Positions 6,177 to 12,880 of a stretch of 32,951 nt of DNA are shown here, in pieces. A program made the position numbers and the translations under genes. The first letter of the stretch is position 1. Every line of letters begins with the position of its first letter. The DNA is from an uncultured Eubacteriales bacterium. GTDB taxonomy: Bacteria > Bacillota > Clostridia > Lachnospirales > Lachnospiraceae. The DNA lies in NCBI GenBank assembly GCA_900315665.1, contig OMZX01000028.1:1-32951 (forward strand). Reading direction: 5' to 3'. The notes below the pieces were generated by a model. The model searched no databases and had not been told where the DNA came from. It saw only the letters and a list, made by a program, of their open reading frames with translations.

Positions 6177-7268
6177 TCAGACACTGTATGCATTTGCGAT
6201 ATCATAATTTGCCTCCGCGCGATAATAGAGGTTTATCGTTGCCGGTGCATTGTAAAGCGCTGCCAGTATATATTTCTTGATGTTCCAGATCTTGGTTGTA
6301 TTTGTCTTCATGCATGAAAGAACGTATTCCAGATGATCTGATGTGAGCGTCTGAAATTTCTCCTTCACCAATGCTGCAGGGTGATCTTCACCAGCAATAT
6401 ACAGTTTCTTCGCGGTACTATGCTCCGTCTCGAAGATCAACTCTGCCATTTCCCTGATAATCCCCTGATCCAGTGGATACTGCTTAACAAGCATGGCTAT
6501 TCCCAGTCTTTTCCAGAGCTTCTGCTTCTCAGCACTAATGCTATCCATCCCATCCATCAATCCTGTTTCATTTGCTATGGCTTCTCTGTCATGATTGATA
6601 GGATAGGATATATTAATATTATTATTAATATCTTCAGTATTATTTGGGTTTGATTTCGGGACTTCTAGAAGTTTATTTTTTAAACCTCTAGAAGTTTGAT
6701 TTTTAAACTTCAAGAAGTTTGAAATCGGGACTTCTGAAACTTTTTCATCTTTGAAGTTTAAATTTGGTACTTCTGAAACCTTGCCATCCTTGAAGTTTGG
6801 AATTGAAGTTTCTGAAGCTTTCTCTTCCTTGAAGTTTGATTTCGAGACTTCTGAAATCTCCTCTTGAGAACACTGATCCTTTGCTGCAGCATCATCAAGA
6901 GCGCTCGAAAAGTTCTTCACATAGATCCTGGTTTCCCTTCCCTGACCCTGACGCTTTTTCTCAATCAAGCCTACGCCACTTTCAGAATCCAGTTCCTTCA
7001 TCGAAGCAATCGCCTTATTCCGTCCACAATGAAGCATTTCACAGATATCTTCTACTGAATAATAGATAAATACACGGTTTTCTTCGTCCATCCACTGATT
7101 TTTTGTAGACAGAGACATCCGGTCGAGCATCAGACCATAAAGAAGCTTCGCATCCGTAGACAGCTTCTCGAAATAAGCATGGGTAAATAACACTTTCGGA
7201 ATCCGATAGAAGGTGTACCGGTCTGCTTCACTTCCGTAAAAATATTTGAATACAGGCTTACTTTCCAT
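6177..7268 (-). CDS. repA: RepA_N family replication initiator with DUF6017-like C terminus
   Basis: Replication initiator of the RepA_N class of Firmicute plasmids and conjugative elements (363 residues). Residues 6-85 are the RepA_N winged-helix domain (YRIPKVLF, LSTDAKLLYGLMLDR, CGRNKAIASM). Residues 138-190 are four 13-residue repeats of the form SExxxxNFKxxKx, encoded by DNA iterons. An Asn-rich, AT-rich segment follows at about 208-225. The C-terminal 115 residues match the DUF6017-like end of such proteins. The start is ATG at 7268 behind GGAAAGGAGA; an in-frame ATG at 7310 lacks a site and would overlap the upstream hairpin. In known RepA_N replicons the origin lies inside the rep gene, which fits the iterons here. 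It is the last gene of the parA-parB-rep set. Confidence 0.85.
   Translation of the reverse strand: MESKPVFKYFYGSEADRYTFYRIPKVLFTHAYFEKLSTDAKLLYGLMLDRMSLSTKNQWMDEENRVFIYYSVEDICEMLHCGRNKAIASMKELDSESGVGLIEKKRQGQGRETRIYVKNFSSALDDAAAKDQCSQEEISEVSKSNFKEEKASETSIPNFKDGKVSEVPNLNFKDEKVSEVPISNFLKFKNQTSRGLKNKLLEVPKSNPNNTEDINNNINISYPINHDREAIANETGLMDGMDSISAEKQKLWKRLGIAMLVKQYPLDQGIIREMAELIFETEHSTAKKLYIAGEDHPAALVKEKFQTLTSDHLEYVLSCMKTNTTKIWNIKKYILAALYNAPATINLYYRAEANYDIANAYSV
6609..6869. repeat. Iteron arrays and AT-rich tract inside repA (candidate oriV)
   Basis: GAAGTTT recurs at 6668, 6691 and 6714 (period 23), then at 6753, 6792 and 6831 (period 39). The 39-bp units also share an ACTTCTGAA-like half about 15 bases on, giving a dyad. 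Positions 6609-6652 are an A/T tract that could melt. An origin inside the initiator gene is known for RepA_N replicons; the placement here is inferred. Confidence 0.65.
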
Positions 7269-7285
7269 TCGGATGTCTCCTTTCC

Positions 7286-7310
7286 TTGAGGTGCATATTT
7301 TGCACCTCAA
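7286..7310. promoter_or_regulatory. Perfect inverted repeat between the two rep genes
   Basis: TTGAGGTGCA (7286-7295) and TGCACCTCAA (7301-7310) are perfect 10-bp arms with a 5-base loop, in the 57-base gap before repA. On the minus strand it precedes the repA ribosome site, so it may limit repA expression as an operator or RNA hairpin. Confidence 0.6.
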
Positions 7311-7325
7311 AAGATTTTTTCTTCA

Positions 7326-7682
7326 TCATGCTGTCTCCCTCTCGAGGCTCTTAACATAGAGAAGACTCGGCATTCCGCCACCCCGGCATTTCTTCTCGAC
7401 AAGTCCGGCTCTTTCAAGCTCAGACAGACAATCTACCGCCTTTCGCTTCGAAATATTGAGATCCTCCTCAATATCTATCAGCGGATAAATAATAAAAACC
7501 TTTCCATCCTCATCAATCCATCGATTCTTCTCCACCATGCTCAGTCGATCCAGAAACAGCCCATACAAAAGCTTCGCCTGCAATGAAAGCTCAGAGAACC
7601 CATTCTCAGTAAGCATTTTCTTCGGAATACGAATAAACGCAAATTCCTCCGCGTCCTCCTGATAAAAGTACTGAAATATCAT
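7326..7682 (-). CDS. Stand-alone RepA_N domain protein
   Basis: A 118-residue paralogue of the N-terminal domain of the downstream initiator. It shares (F/Y)xRIPKxxxT, LxxxAKLLYGLxLDR, (K/N)xW(M/I)DExxxVFIxY and a helix-turn-helix with LIEKK/LVEKK. It has neither the repeat region nor the C-terminal domain. Its ATG overlaps the parB stop as ATGA, with GGAGG 6 bases upstream, so it is translated in step with parB. A DNA-binding regulator of replication, or a helper initiator that binds the same iterons, are reasonable inferences. It is not a fragment: both ends are clean and its own ribosome site is good. Confidence 0.7.
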   Translation of the reverse strand: MIFQYFYQEDAEEFAFIRIPKKMLTENGFSELSLQAKLLYGLFLDRLSMVEKNRWIDEDGKVFIIYPLIDIEEDLNISKRKAVDCLSELERAGLVEKKCRGGGMPSLLYVKSLERETA

Positions 7683-8872
7683 TCCAATGCCTCCTTCATA
7701 TTGCTATCCTTTTCCTCTTTTTCATGCCACTGTTGAAGAAGCTTGAGCACAATCTGTTCCCTTTCAGTGATGCTGTAATCAGCTGGGAAATACTGGTCGA
7801 GTGTCTTCTTAGAAAGCTGAAGAGAACCAGTCGGCTTTGGTTTCCGATACGCATCATTGAGAAGCGCAATCATTGTATACTGCGTCATGTTGTCAAGATT
7901 CGGGTGCTCCTTCAGTACCGCAACCTGCTGTTGCTTGATTGCACCATTTTCCTTAATGTATTCGTAAAGCCATTTCTGAATGTCCTGATTGAAATAAGAA
8001 ATATCGACAGCCAGTGCAATAGCCAGCTTTTTCTCATCCACTAGATGGAGGAGACCTTCATAAAGATACGTTAAACGTATATATTTCCGGACCTGAACCC
8101 GCTTCATGCCGAAACCTTCGCCCACACGATCTGCTGTCGTTATCCTCGGCCACTTTGTGGCGGATGTTTCATGATCCTCACTGTGAGTCTTCAGCCATTT
8201 AGTGGCGGAAGTGTCTTCTTCAGATTCCTTCAAATTCTTCGGCCATTTAGTGGCCGTTGTTTCTTCCAGAGATTCCTGGTCCTTCGGCCACTTAGTGGCT
8301 GATGTATTTTCTCCGTCATCATTTCCTTGAGTCTTCGGCCATTCAGTGGCCATTGTCTCCCGTGTATTCTCAGAAAACCTTGGCCATTTAGTGGCTAATG
8401 TCTCTTTCTCTAGAAGATCTGTCCGTCTTCCCTGATGCCGCAGCGCATCCATTTTCATCTTTAAGGCAAATGCCCGTTCGCTCGGAAGAATCTCCTCCCG
8501 CTGAATATTCGAATCCACCATCGCTATCGTCGCCTCATCATTTGTCATTCCTTTGATAATTGCAGGAATCGTCGTAAGTCCGGCAAGCTTCGCTGCATGC
8601 GTCCTTCTATGTCCGGATATCATCTCATAGGTTCCTTCATCATCCGGACGCACCAGTACCGGTACCAAAACACCGTTTTCCTTGATGCTCTCAACAAGAT
8701 CAAACATCCGGTCATCATCGATAACCTTGAAAGGGTGATTCTCGAAAGCATGGATCTGATCGATCCGAATTTCGGTTGCATCCTCCTTTGTCACTGGTGC
8801 ACCGAGGATTTCCTCGACAGATGCAAAATGAATTCTGTCTCTTTTCTTTTGTCCGCCTGCTTTATTCTGCAT
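7679..8872 (-). CDS. parB: ParB/Spo0J-family partition protein with embedded palindrome repeats
   Basis: Partition protein of 397 residues that would bind centromere sites and work with ParA. Residues 33-150 are the ParB N-terminal domain, with GHRR at 88-91 and the NIQREEILPSERAFA segment. Residues 160-250 are an unusual insert: six repeats of 15-17 residues, each opening with ATKWP (variants ATEWP and ATKWL). A helix-turn-helix region follows at about 250-300. Each ATKWP codon block is a near-perfect DNA palindrome, so the insert may be kept for its DNA. The start is ATG at 8872, with AAGGAGGTG 7 bases upstream, overlapping the parA stop; a longer frame to 8938 has no site. Typical relatives lack this insert as far as can be recalled. 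Confidence 0.88.
   Translation of the reverse strand: MQNKAGGQKKRDRIHFASVEEILGAPVTKEDATEIRIDQIHAFENHPFKVIDDDRMFDLVESIKENGVLVPVLVRPDDEGTYEMISGHRRTHAAKLAGLTTIPAIIKGMTNDEATIAMVDSNIQREEILPSERAFALKMKMDALRHQGRRTDLLEKETLATKWPRFSENTRETMATEWPKTQGNDDGENTSATKWPKDQESLEETTATKWPKNLKESEEDTSATKWLKTHSEDHETSATKWPRITTADRVGEGFGMKRVQVRKYIRLTYLYEGLLHLVDEKKLAIALAVDISYFNQDIQKWLYEYIKENGAIKQQQVAVLKEHPNLDNMTQYTMIALLNDAYRKPKPTGSLQLSKKTLDQYFPADYSITEREQIVLKLLQQWHEKEEKDSNMKEALE
8149..8395. promoter_or_regulatory. Six palindromic 13-mers inside parB (candidate parS array)
   Basis: Copies begin at 8149, 8194, 8242, 8287, 8338 and 8383 and fit GCC-A-(C/T)-T-N-(A/T)-G-TGGC. The copy at 8287, GCCACTTAGTGGC, is a perfect palindrome about its central base. 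Spacing is 45, 48, 45, 51 and 45 bp, all multiples of three because the region is coding. Copies at 8242 and 8338 extend to 15 bp. Bases between copies vary far more than the 13-mers. Confidence 0.7.
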
Positions 8873-9647
8873 GCTGTAACACCTCCTTCGTGAGCGTCGA
8901 ATACGCCGCTGCAGCCTTTCCCTTCGGATCGTAATCATAAATACTCTTAGCCATCGCCGTCGTTTCTGATGCCTTGACAGAGAGTGGAATGCTTACATCA
9001 AATACATGTATCGTCTCGCCGTAGACCTCCTTTACCTCCGCAATAATATCTCTTGCATAGTTTGTTCTTGCATCCACGATGGTAAGAAGAATTCCCTCAA
9101 AACGAAGCTTCTGATTTAATCTTCTCTGAATCGTCGCAATCGTCTTGATCAACTGCTGGAGTCCCTTGACAGGAAGATACGCTGCCTGCACCGGAATCAG
9201 CACGCTGTCAGCACAAGCGAGAGCATTGATTGTCATAAGACTTAAGGACGGCATACAGTCAATCAGAATATAGTCATATTTTTCCCGCAGTGGCTCTACG
9301 AAGCTCCGGTATATCAGTTCCCGGCTCATCACATTCGTAAGTGATATCTCTGCGCCGGATAATTCAATGTTTGCTGGAATCAGATCCACACCTGCATCCG
9401 TAGACATGATTCCGTAAGACTCCGGGAATTCCTCTTCATTCACGACCTTTTCAATGACATCTACGATCGTTGCACTCAGCTGGTCCGGTTCACGAATGCC
9501 GAGACACATCGTGAGCGAAGCCTGCGGATCAGAATCAATCAGGAGAACTCGCTTACCTTCCTTGGCAAGTCCAACACCGAGGTTCATCGCCGTTGTCGTT
9601 TTACCCACACCACCCTTTTGGTTTGCTATTGCTATTACCTTTCCCAT
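8862..9647 (-). CDS. parA: ParA/Soj-type partition ATPase
   Basis: A 261-residue Walker-type ParA ATPase that moves or positions the replicon over the nucleoid together with ParB. The deviant Walker A motif KGGVGKTT is at 11-18, the D-rich switch LLIDSDPQAS at 35-44, and the Walker B-like LIDCMPSLSLM near 128-138. There is no N-terminal HTH, so it is of the short Soj-like type. The start is ATG at 9647 behind GGGAGAATG, 4 bases after the previous stop. It overlaps parB by 11 bases. Chromosomal soj is unlikely because the neighbours are RepA_N proteins and conjugation genes. Confidence 0.93.
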   Translation of the reverse strand: MGKVIAIANQKGGVGKTTTAMNLGVGLAKEGKRVLLIDSDPQASLTMCLGIREPDQLSATIVDVIEKVVNEEEFPESYGIMSTDAGVDLIPANIELSGAEISLTNVMSRELIYRSFVEPLREKYDYILIDCMPSLSLMTINALACADSVLIPVQAAYLPVKGLQQLIKTIATIQRRLNQKLRFEGILLTIVDARTNYARDIIAEVKEVYGETIHVFDVSIPLSVKASETTAMAKSIYDYDPKGKAAAAYSTLTKEVLQHAE

Positions 9648-9651
9648 ACGC

Positions 9652-9873
9652 TCATTCTCCCATCGCTTCTAGATATCGCTCAAACTTCTCCCGGTTCACA
9701 AGCACCATCTTCCCAATCTTCACACGGGCATGAGCTTCTTTCGTGAGCTCCTGAAATTTCGTCATACCCATGCTGTAAAGCTCGGCACCTTCCTTATACC
9801 GAACATATTTCTTCGCACTGGTTTCAATCGTCCTGTCGGTTCGTCTTGCTTCTTTTGTAATAAATTGGGCCAT
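9652..9873 (-). CDS. DUF6462-like excisionase-type HTH protein
   Basis: A 73-residue basic protein with the compact HTH and wing layout of excisionases and MerR N termini. YVRYKEGAELYSMGMTKFQEL is the helix-turn-helix, then KIGKMVLVNREKFERYLE is the wing and last helix. It resembles the DUF6462 family often found beside parA in Lachnospiraceae elements. A GGAAAGAGG site precedes ATG at 9873, which lies 50 bases inside the previous gene. It is the third of three related small proteins. A DNA-binding regulator of excision or of the par-rep operon is likely; which one is not shown. Confidence 0.65.
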   Translation of the reverse strand: MAQFITKEARRTDRTIETSAKKYVRYKEGAELYSMGMTKFQELTKEAHARVKIGKMVLVNREKFERYLEAMGE

Positions 9874-10120
9874 AGCCTCTTTCCATCCTTTCTCTTACGC
9901 TGGAATTCTCCCTCATATATGCTTCCAGTATTGACCGCTTGATTCGGATTGATTTACCGATCTTATATGCGGCACCGGCTTCTTCTACAACATTTCGTAT
10001 GACCTTCTCCCCAAGTCCGTAATACTGGATTGCATGCAGAAATGTCACATACTCATGTCGTGCAAACTCTATGTCATCCTCGTCAAGGTCACCTGAATAC
10101 TTCCAGATCATGCCGGTCAT
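9824..10120 (-). CDS. DUF6462-like HTH protein, second paralogue
   Basis: A 98-residue protein with the same fold plan as its neighbours: EYVTFLHAIQYYGLGEKVIR as the HTH, then AYKIGKSIRIKRSILEAYM as the wing, at residues 25-75. The tails are its own: an acidic N terminus and a basic C terminus. GAGAGG lies 9 bases before ATG at 10120. It overlaps the next gene by 50 bases in another frame. The C-terminal tail encoded by the overlap may exist mainly to hold the next ribosome site. Confidence 0.6.
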   Translation of the reverse strand: MTGMIWKYSGDLDEDDIEFARHEYVTFLHAIQYYGLGEKVIRNVVEEAGAAYKIGKSIRIKRSILEAYMRENSSVRERMERGYGPIYYKRSKTNRQDD

Positions 10121-10163
10121 AGTTTTTTACCTCTCTCGCCACACCCCTTATCTAGCATGCTCA

Positions 10164-10424
10164 TCATGAATCCTCCTTTCCCTTACGAAGCTCATTCATA
10201 TGAACATGAAATCGTTCCAGATACACATCCAGAACATCCTTCTTGATGAGAACCAGATTCTGTGACACCCGATAAAGTGCTCCGGCAGCATCTGCCAGCT
10301 CAATAACTCTGTGTCGCTCCATGTCATAGACAATTGCGGCATCTCTTGTCGTGATAAATTCCCTACGGAGAGCACGGACACTATCGACCTGCTCCCGTCT
10401 CCGTTCTGACGGATCCTTTTCCAT
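10164..10424 (-). CDS. DUF6462-like HTH protein, first paralogue
   Basis: An 86-residue protein with REFITTRDAAIVYDMERHRV as its HTH and ALYRVSQNLVLIKKDVLDVYLE as wing and last helix. AAGGAAGG lies 7 bases before ATG at 10424. It is the first recognisable gene of the element next to lysS, hence the likely first gene of the par-rep operon. Position beside the presumed attachment end suits an excisionase or a master regulator, but that is inference from place, not proof. Confidence 0.6.
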   Translation of the reverse strand: MEKDPSERRREQVDSVRALRREFITTRDAAIVYDMERHRVIELADAAGALYRVSQNLVLIKKDVLDVYLERFHVHMNELRKGKEDS

Positions 10425-10496
10425 CGCTTTTACCTTCCTTCTAAAATGAAATTTTTGTTCATCGATCCTTTAGCCATGGAAAAATGTGCAAAAGAA

Positions 10497-10535
10497 AAAG
10501 CACTTCTTAAAATTTGATCTTTTAAGAAGTGCTTT
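10497..10535 (-). terminator. Terminator downstream of lysS / element boundary
   Basis: AAAGCACTTCTTAAAA (10497-10512) and TTTTAAGAAGTGCTTT (10520-10535) are perfect 16-bp arms with a 7-base loop; the minus strand continues into a T-rich run. It stops lysS transcription before the element's first gene. The 262 bases between lysS and that gene hold only this and the 11-bp repeats. Confidence 0.75.
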
Positions 10536-10621
10536 GTAGTAGGCTTTACCCTATTCCAAAATTTATTCAATTCGGTCTGACAAACTATTATTCCCTGTTA
10601 TTACCCGCCATTAGATGACGA

Positions 10622-10643
10622 TTTGTTGTCAATTTGTTGTCAA
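10622..10643. repeat. Tandem 11-bp repeats at the lysS end (candidate attachment-site arm)
   Basis: TTTGTTGTCAA occurs twice in direct tandem, 44 bases beyond the lysS stop. On the minus strand this is TTGACAACAAA twice. Tandem 11-bp repeats near the ends of Tn916-like elements are integrase arm-binding sites. The crossover point would lie between here and the lysS stop; its partner copy is beyond the left edge of the window. Confidence 0.45.
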
Positions 10644-10686
10644 CTTTCATTTTCGAGCTCTGAAACCCGCGTAACTACGTGCTTTT

Positions 10687-12243
10687 TCAGTCGATCCTTT
10701 TCATTGTCGGGAACAAAAGTACATCTCTGATTGCAGGGCTGTCAGTAAGTAGCATCACAAGACGATCGATGCCGTAGCCAATGCCTCCCGTAGGCGGCAT
10801 GCCGATTTCCATAGCATGCAGGAAATCTTCATCTGTGTGGTTAGCTTCCTCATCACCTGCTGCCGCAAGCTTATCCTGCTCTGCAAAGCGAGCGCGCTGA
10901 TCGATCGGATCATTGAGCTCGGAGTAAGCATTGCACATCTCCCGGCCGTAGATATAGAGCTCGAAACGTTCTACCTTCGACGGATCCGACGGCTTCTTCT
11001 TCGTAAGCGGAGAAATCTCTACCGGGTGATCCATGATGAAGGTCGGCTGAATCATCTTCTCCTCACAGAAGGTCTCGAAAAACGCGTTCTCGATGTCGCC
11101 CACCTTATGACGCTCTTCGAACTCGACGTTATGCTCCTTCGCAAGCTTCCGCGCGGTCTCAAGGTCCTTCACCTCATCGAAATCAACGCCACAGGCCTCC
11201 TTGATCGCCTCTGTCATCGTGAGACGACGGAACGGCTTCCCGAGGTCAATTTCTGTGCCCTGATAAGTAATCGTCGTCGTACCGCAGACCTTCTCTGCAA
11301 GATACCGGAACATGGACTCTGTGAGCTCCATCATACCGTTATAATCCGTATACGCCTGGTACAGCTCCATCAGCGTAAACTCAGGATTGTGGCGCGTGTC
11401 GACACCCTCATTACGGAAGACACGGCCGATCTCGAACACACGCTCCATGCCGCCGACGATCAGCCTCTTCAGATAAAGCTCAAGAGAAATACGAAGCTTC
11501 ACATCCTCATCGAGTGCATTGTAATGCGTCACGAAGGGTCTCGCCGCTGCGCCGCCGGCATTGTCCACGAGCATCGGCGTCTCAACCTCCATGAAGTCAC
11601 GACCCGCAAGGAAATTACGGATCTCATGAATGATCTGCGAACGCTTGATGAAAACAGACTTCGACTCCTCGTTCATGATGAGATCGACATAACGCTGACG
11701 ATAGCGGGTATCGGTATCCGTAAGCCCATGGAACTTCTCCGGCAGCGGATACAGAGACTTTGAAAGAAGTGTCAGAGACTCTGCATGAACGGAAATCTCA
11801 CCCATCTTCGTCTTAAATACATAGCCAGTGATACCGACGATGTCGCCGATATCCAGCTTCTTAAACTTCTTATACGCATCATCACCGAGCGCATCGCGTG
11901 TGATATAAGCCTGGATGCGACCCTGCTTGTCCTCGATGTGCACGAAGGATGCCTTGCCCATGACACGCTTCTGCATGAGCCTTCCGGCAATGCTTACATG
12001 CTGGTTCTCAAGCGTATCAAAGTTTGCCCGGATCTCCTCAGAATGATGCGTCTGATCGAACTTCGTGATCTTATACGGATCCTCGCCTGCTGCCTGCAGC
12101 TCTGCAAGCTTATCAAGACGAGCCTGTACGATATGGTTGACGTCCTGTTCCGGTGCCTGCGTCCCCTGTGCAGCCCTGGCAGTTCCCTCAGACTGAGCGC
12201 CTGCTGCCTCAATATCCGCTGCCTTCTTCTGTTCCTCTGCCAT
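10687..12243 (-). CDS. lysS: Lysyl-tRNA synthetase, class II
   Basis: Charges tRNA-Lys with lysine in the cytoplasm. It has 518 residues from ATG at 12243, 1 base after the greA stop and behind AGCGAGG; longer in-frame starts at 12261 and 12273 lie inside greA and have no site. The first 40 residues are an Ala/Glu/Gln-rich extension. Then comes the OB-fold anticodon domain (VSIAGRLMQKRVMGKASFVHI) and the class II core, with motif 2 (FEIGRVFRNEGVDTRHNPEFT) and motif 3 (GIGYGIDRLVML). It forms an operon with greA from the promoter at 12852. Its 3' end borders the mobile element but the frame is intact through the usual FPTMK ending. Confidence 0.97.
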   Translation of the reverse strand: MAEEQKKAADIEAAGAQSEGTARAAQGTQAPEQDVNHIVQARLDKLAELQAAGEDPYKITKFDQTHHSEEIRANFDTLENQHVSIAGRLMQKRVMGKASFVHIEDKQGRIQAYITRDALGDDAYKKFKKLDIGDIVGITGYVFKTKMGEISVHAESLTLLSKSLYPLPEKFHGLTDTDTRYRQRYVDLIMNEESKSVFIKRSQIIHEIRNFLAGRDFMEVETPMLVDNAGGAAARPFVTHYNALDEDVKLRISLELYLKRLIVGGMERVFEIGRVFRNEGVDTRHNPEFTLMELYQAYTDYNGMMELTESMFRYLAEKVCGTTTITYQGTEIDLGKPFRRLTMTEAIKEACGVDFDEVKDLETARKLAKEHNVEFEERHKVGDIENAFFETFCEEKMIQPTFIMDHPVEISPLTKKKPSDPSKVERFELYIYGREMCNAYSELNDPIDQRARFAEQDKLAAAGDEEANHTDEDFLHAMEIGMPPTGGIGYGIDRLVMLLTDSPAIRDVLLFPTMKRID

Positions 12244-12244
12244 C

Positions 12245-12757
12245 TCAGGCCTCGCTTTCATTGTTAGATACACGTTCTACCTCAAGCACCTTGTACTTCG
12301 AGGTTTCACCATTCAGGAGTTCTACTGTCACTTCATCTCCGACCATATGATGGATCAGTGCCTTGCCAACCGGAGATTCATTTGAAATCTTCCCCTGCAG
12401 ACTGTTTGCTTCGGAGGAACCCACGATATAATACGTTACCTCCTCATCAAACTCCTCATCATAGAGCTTTACACGGCAGCCAATATTGATCTCGCCTTCA
12501 TTACTCTCATCTACCACTTCAACGTTTTTGAGAAGAGCCTCCAGTTCGACGATTCTTGCTTCGATGTCTCTCTGCTCGTCCTTCGCTGCATCATACTCGG
12601 CGTTCTCGGAAAGGTCACCCTGCTCTCTGGCCTCCTTGATCTTCGCTGCGATCTCCTGTCTTCTGTTGACCTTCAGATCGTGAAGCTCCGCTTCATACTT
12701 GTTGAGACCTGCTCTTGTGAGTAAGTTCTTCTTTCCCTCTGTCTGCTGTTCTGCCAT
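12245..12757 (-). CDS. greA: Transcription elongation factor GreA
   Basis: GreA enters the RNA polymerase secondary channel and stimulates cleavage of backtracked RNA. It has 170 residues. The N-terminal coiled coil runs to about residue 85 and includes the acidic tip region REQGDLSENAEYDAAKDEQ. The C-terminal FKBP-like domain follows, with SPVGKALIHHMVGDEV. ATG at 12757 follows AAGGAG with 9 bases between; the frame to 12781 lacks a site. The stop falls 1 base before the lysS start, so the two are co-translated. The promoter lies at 12852-12880. Confidence 0.95.
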   Translation of the reverse strand: MAEQQTEGKKNLLTRAGLNKYEAELHDLKVNRRQEIAAKIKEAREQGDLSENAEYDAAKDEQRDIEARIVELEALLKNVEVVDESNEGEINIGCRVKLYDEEFDEEVTYYIVGSSEANSLQGKISNESPVGKALIHHMVGDEVTVELLNGETSKYKVLEVERVSNNESEA

Positions 12758-12851
12758 GACCGAATAGCTCCTTTCATGCACGAAATATATGTTTTAATGC
12801 CTACTTCTGGTGGCCTGTACGGCCAGTAATTCCAGTTTTCAACATTGTGAC

Positions 12852-12880
12852 ATTTTACCCACTGCGGTTACGATTGTCAA
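12852..12880 (-). promoter_or_regulatory. Sigma-A promoter for greA-lysS
   Basis: TTGACA (12880-12875), a 17-base spacer and TAAAAT (12857-12852), which is near consensus. The -35 box overlaps the dus stop codon (12877-12879), so this promoter is partly written in coding sequence. Transcription would start near 12845. Confidence 0.75.

Noticed and set aside
1-10680. Integrase or relaxase gene of the element
   Set aside because: All frames were considered; nothing carries tyrosine or serine recombinase or relaxase motifs, so these genes must lie left of the window.
10816-11763. 315-codon open frame antisense to lysS
   Set aside because: Shadow frame; lysS is unmistakable on the other strand and the antisense product has no family features.
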